From: DAOMFM01 sp035429825
GTDB taxonomy: Bacteria > Acidobacteriota > Blastocatellia > UBA7656 > JADIYM01
Direction: 5' to 3'
DNA length: 37,401 bases
Assembly: GCA_044224215.1 (NCBI GenBank)
Contig: JBGAKX010000034.1
Span: 1 to 37,401, forward strand
Below, one piece after another: positions 1 to 6,934 of this stretch (positions are counted from its first letter, which is position 1; each line of letters opens with the position of its first letter). Position numbers and translations under genes: made by a program. The notes under the pieces were generated by a model that saw only the letters and a program-made list of their open reading frames with translations, was not told the origin of the DNA and did not search any database.

Positions 1-28
1 TTGCGTGACCGGGGGTCGTCGTCGCTCT

Positions 29-131
29 GCTCCTCGACCCCCGGCTATTCTCCCGCACCCCTTCGGGGTGCCCTCAAGAATTGCGTTCGCTCCTCGACCC
101 CCGGCTATTACACTGCACCCTTTCAGGGTGC
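29..131. repeat. Two copies of a 43-nt hairpin repeat
   Basis: Copies lie at 29-71 and 89-131, 60 nt apart. Both begin GCTCCTCGACCCCCGGCTAT and end in a 7-bp hairpin with loop TTC. The stems are GCACCCC/GGGGTGC in the first copy and GCACCCT/AGGGTGC in the second. The closing pair changes from C-G to T-A on both sides, a compensatory change that favours a conserved hairpin. The reading frame of the next gene runs open through this stretch, but the repeat is more likely non-coding. It resembles dispersed intergenic repeats of unknown role. Confidence 0.6.
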
Positions 132-198
132 TACGCGAACCCACGCACCCGTGAGAATCTCGGTCCCGTCTGAAACATCCCGCCCCGGGAGGTCGTTC

Positions 199-1137
199 AT
201 GCCCCCGATGAACCCTGTCATCGAGCTCGAAGGTCTCACCGTCTCCCTCGGACGGCGCGAGATCCTTCATGACCTGAGGGTCGCACTCTCGGGCCGCGCC
301 ATCGGGTTGCTCGGACCAAACGGCGCCGGCAAGACGACGCTCATCCACACGCTGCTCGGGTTTCACCCACCGTCGCGCGGACACGCTCGAATCTTTGGCG
401 AAGACATCGCGACACGCGCAAAACAGATTCGCGCGCGGATCGGGTACATGCCCGAACGCGATTCGTTCATCGCGGGGATGTCGGCAGTGCACTTCGTCCG
501 GCTGATGGCCGAATTGTCCGGCCTGCCGCCCGAGGCGGCCCTCGAGCGCGCGCACGAGGCGCTCTTCTTTGTCGGGCTCGGCGAAGCGCGCTATCGCACA
601 CTCGACACCTATTCGCTTGGCATGAAGCAGATGGCCAAACTCGCACAAGCCATCGTGCACGGCCCGCAGCTGATCATTCTCGACGAGCCGACGAACGGGC
701 TCGATCCTCCCGCGCGCCAGCGAATGCTCGACATGATCAAGCGGATTCGCGACGGCGGCCACGCAAAGGTGCTGTTCTCGTCGCACCTGCTGCGCGACGT
801 CGAGGAGTGCTGCGAGGATGTCCTCATCCTGAAGGACGGGAACATCGCCGCGTACTGCGACCTCGAGAAGGAGCGCCAGTCGAACGTCCGGGCCGTGGAG
901 ATCGAGACCCGCGGCGACGGCCTGGGCTTTGCCGAGGCCGCGCGTGCGATCGGTTGCGCGATCGACGCCGCGAATGATCGACGGATGCGGCTGATCCTGG
1001 CGGATTCGGTCTCGGTCGCGGACCTCTACAAGATTGCCGCGGATCGTGGCGTGCAGCTGCGCAGGCTGAACTACAAGCGGGATTCGCTCGAGGACATCTT
1101 CCTCAAGGCGATGGAGAACGGCCATGGCGGTCTATGA
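199..1137 (+). CDS. ABC transporter ATP-binding protein (ABC-2 type exporter)
   Basis: This is the nucleotide-binding subunit of an ABC-2 type exporter and hydrolyses ATP at the inner membrane. The 312-aa protein has Walker A GPNGAGKTT (about residues 39-47), a signature region YSLGMKQ in place of LSGGQ, Walker B LIILDEPTNGLDP and H-loop SSHLL. LGMKQ-type signatures are usual in the CcmA/NatA-like branch. I chose the ATG at 199 because GGGAGG lies 6 nt upstream and domain homology begins directly after it. The frame stays open to base 1, but that part is repeat sequence. It overlaps the permease gene by 14 nt, so translation is probably coupled. Substrate unknown. Confidence 0.93.
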   Translation: MPPMNPVIELEGLTVSLGRREILHDLRVALSGRAIGLLGPNGAGKTTLIHTLLGFHPPSRGHARIFGEDIATRAKQIRARIGYMPERDSFIAGMSAVHFVRLMAELSGLPPEAALERAHEALFFVGLGEARYRTLDTYSLGMKQMAKLAQAIVHGPQLIILDEPTNGLDPPARQRMLDMIKRIRDGGHAKVLFSSHLLRDVEECCEDVLILKDGNIAAYCDLEKERQSNVRAVEIETRGDGLGFAEAARAIGCAIDAANDRRMRLILADSVSVADLYKIAADRGVQLRRLNYKRDSLEDIFLKAMENGHGGL

Positions 1138-1984
1138 GCACGCGTACGTCCCGTACGAGGGCGCGCTCGCGCCTTCGTGGTCCAGATGGCTCGTCGTTCC
1201 GCGGAACGCGTTCTCGGAGTTGTTCCGCTCAAAGCTCGTCACCGCGTACTTCGCCGTCTGTTTTGTCTATCCGCTGGTCGCCATGATTCTGGTCTACCTG
1301 CACCACAACGCGAACGCGCTCGCGATCTTTGCGCTCCCGCTCGGCGACCTCATTCCTATCGACAACAGGTTCTTCCGGGTCTATCTGTCGGTTCAGTGCA
1401 ACTTTGCGTTCATCCTGACGATGTTCGTCGGACCGACGCTCGTTTCGTCGGATCTCGCGAACAACGCGCTGCCGCTGTACCTGAGCCGCCCGTTCTCGCG
1501 AACGGAATACGTCGCCGGAAAGGTGACGGTGATCGCGGCGCTGCTGTCGGCCGTCACGTGGATTCCGGGCCTTCTCATATTCGTGCTGCAGGCGTATCTC
1601 GAGGGCTGGTCGTGGATGGTCTCGAACCTGTGGATCGCGTGGGCGCTGTTTGCGGGCAGCGTGGTGTGGATCGTCGTGCTGTCACTGGCCGTGCTCGCGA
1701 TCTCTGCACTCGTTCGCTGGGCACTCATCGCGCGCGGCGCGCTGTTCGGGGCGCTGATCGTCCCGTCGGCGTTCGCGGGGATCGTCAACGCGGCGTTCGG
1801 CACAACATGGGGCAACCTCATCAGCCCGGTCGCGTTGCTCTCGTCGCTCCTCGCGCAACTCTTTCGGACCAGTCACGGCGGCGAGATCCCCGTGGTTGCG
1901 GCAACGATCATGCTCGCCGCAATCTGCGGCCTGTGCCTGCTGATCCTTGCGCGCAAGGTTCGAGCGTACGAGGTGATTCGATGA
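1124..1984 (+). CDS. ABC-2 type permease, first of two
   Basis: A 286-aa integral membrane protein with about six hydrophobic segments, the first near residues 38-60 (YFAVCFVYPLVAMILVYL). It is the transmembrane partner of the ATPase encoded immediately upstream. The start at 1124 has GGAG 7 nt upstream and lies inside the end of that ATPase gene. It contains ELFRSKLVTAYF, a short amphipathic entry helix common in ABC-2 permeases, and a conserved-looking SRPFSRTEYVAGK loop. Its stop overlaps the next start by 4 nt (ATGA). No substrate can be assigned. It could serve lipid, peptide or drug export, or maturation of a membrane complex. Confidence 0.88.
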   Translation: MAVYEHAYVPYEGALAPSWSRWLVVPRNAFSELFRSKLVTAYFAVCFVYPLVAMILVYLHHNANALAIFALPLGDLIPIDNRFFRVYLSVQCNFAFILTMFVGPTLVSSDLANNALPLYLSRPFSRTEYVAGKVTVIAALLSAVTWIPGLLIFVLQAYLEGWSWMVSNLWIAWALFAGSVVWIVVLSLAVLAISALVRWALIARGALFGALIVPSAFAGIVNAAFGTTWGNLISPVALLSSLLAQLFRTSHGGEIPVVAATIMLAAICGLCLLILARKVRAYEVIR

Positions 1985-2937
1985 GCGCGATCGAAGCCTC
2001 GCACGCCATCATCTTTGACGACGTCTCCAAGTTCTACGGAGAGATACTCGGCGTCAACCGGATCAACCTGGCGATCGCGCCCGGGATCACGAGTCTCGTC
2101 GGGCCGAACGGCTCGGGCAAGACGACGCTGATGAACCTGATGACGGGATTGCTGAGGCCGTCGCGAGGCAAGATCAGCGTTCTCGGCACCGAGCCGGACG
2201 ACCCCGAAGCGCTCTTCCGCAAGGTCGGGTACTGCGCGCAGTTCGACAGCTTTCCTGCCGGGCTCAACGGATACCAGTTCATCAATGCGTATCTGCGCGT
2301 CGCGGGATTCGGGGCGCGCGAGGCGGACGACCTCGCGTGGCGCGCGCTCGAGCGCGTCGGGCTCGTCGAGGCGGCCAAGCGCAAGGTCGCGGGCTACAGC
2401 AAGGGCATGCGGCAGCGCGTGCGGCTCGGGCAGGCGATCGCGCACAACCCGGCGGTCCTGATTCTCGACGAACCCCTGAACGGTCTCGATCCGATGGCGC
2501 GAGCCGAAGCCATCCGCCTGTTCAAGCAGTTCGCAACGGAAGGGCTCCACCTGATCATCTCGAGCCACATCCTCCACGAAGTCGACATGATGTCGGACCG
2601 CGTGATCCTGCTCAACAACGGCTATGTCGTGGCCGAAGGGGACGTGCACGGCGTTCGCGACGAGATCCAGGAACACCCGATGCAGGTCTTTGTGAAGTGC
2701 GACCGGCCGGGCGCCCTCGCGGCGCAGCTCTTCGAGGTCGGCCGGATCGTCGAGGCCCGGCTGCATCCGGACGGGCGCGGCCTGTTCGTCAGCACGCGCG
2801 ATGCGGACCGGTTCTACATGGTTCTCAACCACGTCGTGGTCGACGGCGGATTCCACGTCGAATCGGTGGCGCCGGTCGACGACGACCTCAGCGCGGTCTA
2901 CAACTACCTGATCGGTGCGGGAGGCAATCCATCGTGA
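1981..2937 (+). CDS. ABC transporter ATP-binding protein, second of two
   Basis: This second ATPase subunit has 318 aa. Walker A is GPNGSGKTT, the signature is YSKGMRQ, Walker B is VLILDEPLNGLDP and the switch histidine lies in IISSHIL. The C-terminal 100 residues form a regulatory-type extension, as in the first ATPase. The ATG at 1981 overlaps the upstream stop (ATGA) and is preceded by GAGG 7 nt away. The presence of two divergent ATPases and two permeases in one transcript suggests a heteromeric exporter, or two exporters made in fixed ratio. That is inference from gene order. Confidence 0.93.
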   Translation: MSAIEASHAIIFDDVSKFYGEILGVNRINLAIAPGITSLVGPNGSGKTTLMNLMTGLLRPSRGKISVLGTEPDDPEALFRKVGYCAQFDSFPAGLNGYQFINAYLRVAGFGAREADDLAWRALERVGLVEAAKRKVAGYSKGMRQRVRLGQAIAHNPAVLILDEPLNGLDPMARAEAIRLFKQFATEGLHLIISSHILHEVDMMSDRVILLNNGYVVAEGDVHGVRDEIQEHPMQVFVKCDRPGALAAQLFEVGRIVEARLHPDGRGLFVSTRDADRFYMVLNHVVVDGGFHVESVAPVDDDLSAVYNYLIGAGGNPS

Positions 2938-3791
2938 GCGAAGCAGTTGCAGACGTTGCCGCGCCGGCGCCGAGTGCCGTGACGGGCGGTGGATTGTGGG
3001 CGCGACAGGTTCGCGCGATTCTCGCGCTCGAGATCCGGAAGAGTTTTCTCGGCAAGCGGGCACTGCTCGTCTATCTGCTTGCATTGCTCCCGGTCGGGTT
3101 GCTCTTTGCAATGGCCACGTTCGGCCCGACGGCGCGCAAGCTTGCCGACGCCACGGGCGGGCAGCTGTTCTTTGCATTCATCTACGAGGGCCTGATCCTG
3201 CGCGCGGTGATCTTCTTTGGCTGCGCGTGGACGTTCATGAACCTGTTCCGTGGCGACATCGTGGACCGCAGCCTTCACTACTACCTGTTGACGGCCGTCC
3301 GGCGCGACGTGCTCGTCGCTGGAAAGTACGTCGCGGGCCTCGTGGCGTCGATCGGGATTTTCGGTCTCGCGACGATCGCGTCGCTCGTCATCGTCAAGGT
3401 GCCGCGCCTGGCGGCCGGGACGGGCGGCGTCGGGCTCGGGATCGACGTCATGCTGCAGTACCTCGCGGTGACGGTGCTCGCATGCGTCGGCTACGGCGCG
3501 TTGTTTCTCGCGATCGGGCTGCTGTTCCGAAATCCGGTGCTGCCGGCACTGATGGTCTATGGGTGGGAGTTGATCAACTTCCTGCTGCCCCCGGTGCTCA
3601 AAAAGCTGAGCGTCATCCATTACCTGCAGTCGATCTCGCCAATCCACGTGCCCGAGGGGCCGTTCGCGATCCTGGCGGACCCGACGCCGGCGTGGATTGG
3701 CGTGCCGGGGTTGCTGATCGTGACGATCGGGTTGCTGATGTTTGCGGCGTGGAGGACCAGGCGGCTCGAGATCCGGTACGCGGGCGAGTAA
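2934..3791 (+). CDS. ABC-2 type permease, second of two
   Basis: A 285-aa membrane protein with about six hydrophobic helices. A short Ala/Pro-rich start leads into ILALEIRKSFLGKRALLVYL, the first membrane entry. The GTG start at 2934 overlaps the preceding stop as GTGA and has GGGAGG 9 nt upstream inside the ATPase gene. The motif GDIVDRSLHYYLLTAVRRD resembles the cytoplasmic loop of the first permease (SRPFSRTEYVAGK) in position and spacing, suggesting ancient duplication of an ATPase-permease pair. It ends the four-gene operon and is followed by a large palindromic repeat. Substrate unknown. Confidence 0.87.
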   Translation: MSEAVADVAAPAPSAVTGGGLWARQVRAILALEIRKSFLGKRALLVYLLALLPVGLLFAMATFGPTARKLADATGGQLFFAFIYEGLILRAVIFFGCAWTFMNLFRGDIVDRSLHYYLLTAVRRDVLVAGKYVAGLVASIGIFGLATIASLVIVKVPRLAAGTGGVGLGIDVMLQYLAVTVLACVGYGALFLAIGLLFRNPVLPALMVYGWELINFLLPPVLKKLSVIHYLQSISPIHVPEGPFAILADPTPAWIGVPGLLIVTIGLLMFAAWRTRRLEIRYAGE

Positions 3792-3798
3792 CAGCTTC

Positions 3799-3863
3799 GC
3801 GTCTTTGCGTCTTTGCGTTGGGCTTTCACGCAAAGGCGCAGAGACGCAAAGGCGCAGAGACGC
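3799..3863. repeat. Dispersed palindrome, 'acgcaaaggcgcagag' family
   Basis: The left arm 3799-3818 and the right arm 3828-3847 pair over 20 nt with two G-U wobbles around a 9-nt loop. The right-arm unit AAAGGCGCAGAGACGC is then repeated once more (3848-3863). It sits just after the ABC operon stop. The core ACGCAAAGGCGCA recurs in a second element at 13379-13443. Transcribed, it would form a long hairpin and could act as a terminator or mRNA 3' stabiliser. It belongs to a type of interspersed repeat seen in many environmental genomes. Confidence 0.75.
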
Positions 3864-3891
3864 AGAGCCGTGCATCTGGTAGTTTTCGACG

Positions 3892-5070
3892 ATGTTCTCG
3901 TCGCGCACACCCGCCGATCTCTCGCCCAACGAGATTACGCTCGCGCTCGCGCGAAAGCGGCGCGCAGGCGCGCGAATCCTCGATCTCACGGAATCGAACC
4001 CGACGCGCGCGGGCTTTGACTACCCCCGCGAACTGATCGGAGCCGCGCTCGGCAATCCGCGCGGCCTCAGGTACGACCCTGACCCACGCGGCCTCGCAAC
4101 CGCGCGCGAGGCGGTGGCGAATTACTACCGCGTCCGGGGCGTCGAGGTGCCCGTCGAACGGATCGTCCTGACGGCGAGCACGAGCGAAGCGTATTCACTG
4201 ATCTTCAAACTGCTCGCCAACGCAGACGACGAGGTGATGGTGCCGTCGCCATCGTATCCGCTCTTCGAGCACCTTGCCCGAGTCGAATGCGTGCGACCCG
4301 TCACGTATCAACTCGCGTGGGACGGTGCGTGGCGCATCGACCTCGAAGCGCTCTGCGACGCGACGACGCCGCGCACGCGCGCGATCGTCGTCGTCAGTCC
4401 CAACAACCCGACTGGATCGACACTCAAACAGTACGAGCTGCTCGAGCTCGTCCGTATCTGCCACAAACGCGGTCTCGCGCTCGTCGCCGACGAGGTGTTC
4501 GCCGACTACGCCTATGAGCCCGATCCGCGTCGCGCGCCATCCGTCGCCGCGTGCGACGAAGTGCTCACGTTCGCGCTCAACGGGCTGTCCAAGGTCGCCG
4601 GCCTGCCGCAGTTGAAACTCGGATGGATTGTCGTCAACGGTCCCGAGGACGTCGCAGACCAGGCGGTTGCGCGGCTCGAGTTTCTCGCCGACCTGTTCCT
4701 CTCGGTCGGGACTCCCGTGCAGCGCGCGTTGCCTGAGCTGCTCGAGCTCGCAGCCGGTATTCGGCAGCAGATCCGGGACCGGATCGCGCGGAATCGCGCG
4801 ACGCTCGCCGAGGAGGTCACAGCAGACGGCCCGTCGTCGGTCCTGCCGTCCGAAGCCGGGTGGTACGCGCTCGTCCGCGTTCCGCGACTCGTTCCCGACG
4901 AACAGCTCGCACTCGACCTCCTCGAGCGCCACGACACACTGATCCAGCCAGGCTACTTCTTTGACATCGCCATGGAAGGCATTGTCGTAGTCAGCCTCCT
5001 GACCGAACCGGATGTGTTTCGGGAGGGCGTGCGGCAGGTTCTCGCGTATCTCAACAAGCCGGGCGGGTGA
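3892..5070 (+). CDS. PLP-dependent class I/II aminotransferase
   Basis: A fold-type I aminotransferase of 392 aa that probably transfers an amino group between an amino acid and a 2-oxoacid in the cytoplasm. Visible motifs are ILDLTESNPTRAGF near the N-terminus (substrate arm), SPNNPTGS (the conserved Asn contacting PLP), ADEVFADYAYE (Asp contacting the pyridine nitrogen, Tyr) and GLSKVAGLPQLKLGWI, which carries the Schiff-base lysine. The length is typical of the aspartate/alanine aminotransferase family. No clear Shine-Dalgarno precedes the ATG. It converges on the monooxygenase gene with 6 nt between stops. Exact substrate cannot be read from the sequence. Confidence 0.93.
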   Translation: MFSSRTPADLSPNEITLALARKRRAGARILDLTESNPTRAGFDYPRELIGAALGNPRGLRYDPDPRGLATAREAVANYYRVRGVEVPVERIVLTASTSEAYSLIFKLLANADDEVMVPSPSYPLFEHLARVECVRPVTYQLAWDGAWRIDLEALCDATTPRTRAIVVVSPNNPTGSTLKQYELLELVRICHKRGLALVADEVFADYAYEPDPRRAPSVAACDEVLTFALNGLSKVAGLPQLKLGWIVVNGPEDVADQAVARLEFLADLFLSVGTPVQRALPELLELAAGIRQQIRDRIARNRATLAEEVTADGPSSVLPSEAGWYALVRVPRLVPDEQLALDLLERHDTLIQPGYFFDIAMEGIVVVSLLTEPDVFREGVRQVLAYLNKPGG

Positions 5071-5076
5071 GCGACG

Positions 5077-5424
5077 TTACCCGGGCTCTTCGTCGGCGCC
5101 GAGGCGGCGTGTCGGCCCGGTGTGCCGAGTGCGCACCGGCTCGATCTGGACGTACGACACCACCCGCGCCTTGCCGTCGACGAGGTCGTCAGTCATGTCG
5201 TAGGCGACCTCGATATGCCGGGACCTGAGGTGTGTGTTGAGGGCAGCGGGACTCTCCCAGCGTTCGTACATGGCGAATTCAAGAGGCTCTTCATCGCCGA
5301 CCATCAGGTCGTATTGCAGGCAGCCTTTCTCCTGGCGCGACTCCACTACGAGCGCCATCAGCACGTCGCGCAGGTTGTCCTCTTTACCCTCTTTTGCGCG
5401 CATCGTCGCAACGACAACAATCAT
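5077..5424 (-). CDS. Putative quinol monooxygenase, ABM/YgiN-like
   Basis: A small (115 aa) dimeric ferredoxin-like-fold protein of the antibiotic biosynthesis monooxygenase (ABM) family. Family features are the opening MIVVVATMRAKEGKE, the central EKGCLQYDLMVGDEEP and FAMYERWESPAALNTHLRSRH, which carries the W-E and H positions typical of YgiN-like proteins. Members act on quinols or other aromatics, or detoxify reactive carbonyl compounds, without metal or flavin. The C-terminal 20 residues are charged and probably disordered. It lies downstream of the helicase gene on the same strand, separated by 120 nt containing two inverted repeats, so it may be transcribed separately. Confidence 0.82.
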   Translation of the reverse strand: MIVVVATMRAKEGKEDNLRDVLMALVVESRQEKGCLQYDLMVGDEEPLEFAMYERWESPAALNTHLRSRHIEVAYDMTDDLVDGKARVVSYVQIEPVRTRHTGPTRRLGADEEPG

Positions 5425-5452
5425 CGCTGACTCCTTCGTTTGTGGGGGCTAC

Positions 5453-5532
5453 GGCCGGAACCGGCCGCTCGCAGGGATGCTAGCCGAACAGTCGCTCAAA
5501 CGCCAACGTGGAGGCTTGCGCGATCCACGTTG
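5453..5532 (-). terminator. Inverted repeats downstream of the helicase gene
   Basis: Two dyads lie between the helicase stop (5545) and the monooxygenase start (5424). CAACGTGGA (5504-5512) pairs with TCCACGTTG (5524-5532), a perfect 9-bp stem. CGGCCG...CGGCCG (5453-5468) is a compact GC-only stem. No T-run follows either one, so intrinsic termination is uncertain. Confidence 0.4.
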
Positions 5533-5544
5533 ACGAAGTGAGTT

Positions 5545-6756
5545 CTACCGGCGGCGACGGCCAAAGGCGCGCGCCGCGGGGGCCGCGGTTCCCGAATGCA
5601 GGCTGGCAAGAAATGCCGCCGCCGCATCGGCCGGGCTGCGTCCGTCGCTGAAGTTGTCGACGGTCTCGATCGTGATCGGGGCGCCCGTCGCACGCTCGAA
5701 GTCGCGCAGCGTAAGCGCCTCGCTCGGCGCGACGAATGTCATCGCCGTGCCGCTGCGCCCGGCGCGCGCCGTCCGGCCGCACCGGTGGACATAGTCGTCG
5801 GAAGTCGCCGGGATGTCGTAGTTTACGACAAATGCGACGTCTTCCACGTCGATACCGCGCGCCGCGATGTCCGTGGCGACCAGCATCTTGACCTTGCCCT
5901 TCTTGAACCGGTCCAGCGCCGCGATACGCTGCGGCTGCGACCTGTCGGCGTGCATCAGCTCGACCTTGTGGCCGTGAGCCGTCAGGGCCCGGGCCAGGAT
6001 GTCGCAGCTCTTCTTTGTGCGGGCAAACACCAGCGCCTGCCCGTCGATGCGCTCTTCCGCGAGCTTCAGCAGCAGCGGGGTCTTGTGGTGCCCCATGACC
6101 GAGTAGGCGACCTGGTCGAGCGTCGCAACCGTCTTGGCGCGGCGGCCGATCTCGATCGTCTGCGGGTCACGCAGCAGCTCGTACGCGAGCCCTTCGACCT
6201 CGGGCGACAAGGTCGCCGAGAAGAGCATCGTGTGCCGCGAACGCGGAATCTTCTGGGTGATGCGCCGGATGTCCGGCAGAAAGCCCATGTCGAGAAGCCG
6301 GTCGGCCTCGTCGAGAACGAGCTCAGTGATTTCGTCGAGCCAGATCTCGCCCGAACGGACGTGGTCCAGCAGACGACCGGGTGTTGCGATGCAGATGTCC
6401 ACGCCCGAGCGAAGCTTCTGGATCTGAGCATGCATGCTCATTCCGCCGACAACGCATACGGACCGGAGACCTGTGTGTGTATTGAGAGAAACCGCTACGG
6501 CTTCGATCTGGAGCGCGAGCTCGCGCGTTGGCGCGAGCACAAGCGTGCGGAGGCCTTTGCCACCCGCAAGGCGCTGCAAAATTGGGAGAAGGTAGCTCGC
6601 GGTCTTTCCGGAACCGGTCTCAGCGAGACCGATCAGATCCGTGCCGGCGAGTGCTACCGGGATAGCCCGTGCCTGAATCGGCGTGGGCTCGACATATTTC
6701 AGGGCGTCTACTGCACGCATCAGCGGTGCGGACAGCCCGAGGTTTTCAAACGACAT
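5545..6756 (-). CDS. DEAD-box ATP-dependent RNA helicase, RhlE-like
   Basis: A 403-aa RNA helicase used in ribosome assembly and mRNA turnover. Motifs in order: Q motif (PTPIQARAIP), motif I AETGSGKT (about 45-52), Ia PTRELALQ, Ib TPGRLLDH, II DEAD, III SAT, IV ALVFARTKKSC, V ATDIAARGIDVEDV and VI HRCGRTARAGRSG. The C-terminal tail is short and ends in basic residues (FGRRRR), as in compact RhlE-type helicases without a long RGG tail. AGGAG lies 5 nt before the ATG. It is divergent from the NADH dehydrogenase gene across 178 nt. Confidence 0.95.
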   Translation of the reverse strand: MSFENLGLSAPLMRAVDALKYVEPTPIQARAIPVALAGTDLIGLAETGSGKTASYLLPILQRLAGGKGLRTLVLAPTRELALQIEAVAVSLNTHTGLRSVCVVGGMSMHAQIQKLRSGVDICIATPGRLLDHVRSGEIWLDEITELVLDEADRLLDMGFLPDIRRITQKIPRSRHTMLFSATLSPEVEGLAYELLRDPQTIEIGRRAKTVATLDQVAYSVMGHHKTPLLLKLAEERIDGQALVFARTKKSCDILARALTAHGHKVELMHADRSQPQRIAALDRFKKGKVKMLVATDIAARGIDVEDVAFVVNYDIPATSDDYVHRCGRTARAGRSGTAMTFVAPSEALTLRDFERATGAPITIETVDNFSDGRSPADAAAAFLASLHSGTAAPAARAFGRRRR

Positions 6757-6850
6757 TCAAACTCCTAAATTTTTCGTCATCCGCAGTTTAGCGGCATGGG
6801 CCGGTCCGGAGCAAGAAGAACTGACGCCCTATGTGTTGCGAATTCATTGC

Positions 6851-6875
6851 GGCCCGGGCCGGAATAAACCGGGCC
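6851..6875. promoter_or_regulatory. Inverted repeat in the helicase/dehydrogenase divergent region
   Basis: GGCCCGG (6851-6857) and CCGGGCC (6869-6875) form a 7-bp dyad around an 11-nt centre containing AATAAA, a rare A/T patch here. It lies 60 nt before the dehydrogenase start, inside the 178-nt intergenic region. It could be an operator or a leader hairpin. No convincing -35/-10 pair was found. Confidence 0.3.
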
Positions 6876-6934
6876 GTCGCGGCCATTCCGTCAGTACGAA
6901 GGCAGTCAGCCGACGACTCACACTGGAGGCAACC

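Noticed and set aside
1..198. N-terminal extension of the first ABC ATPase
   Set aside because: The frame is open, but the DNA is a hairpin repeat and a good ribosome site lies before 199.
5596..6768. A 390-codon frame opposite the helicase gene
   Set aside because: It is an Arg/Asp-rich shadow of high third-position GC; the helicase frame carries all motifs.
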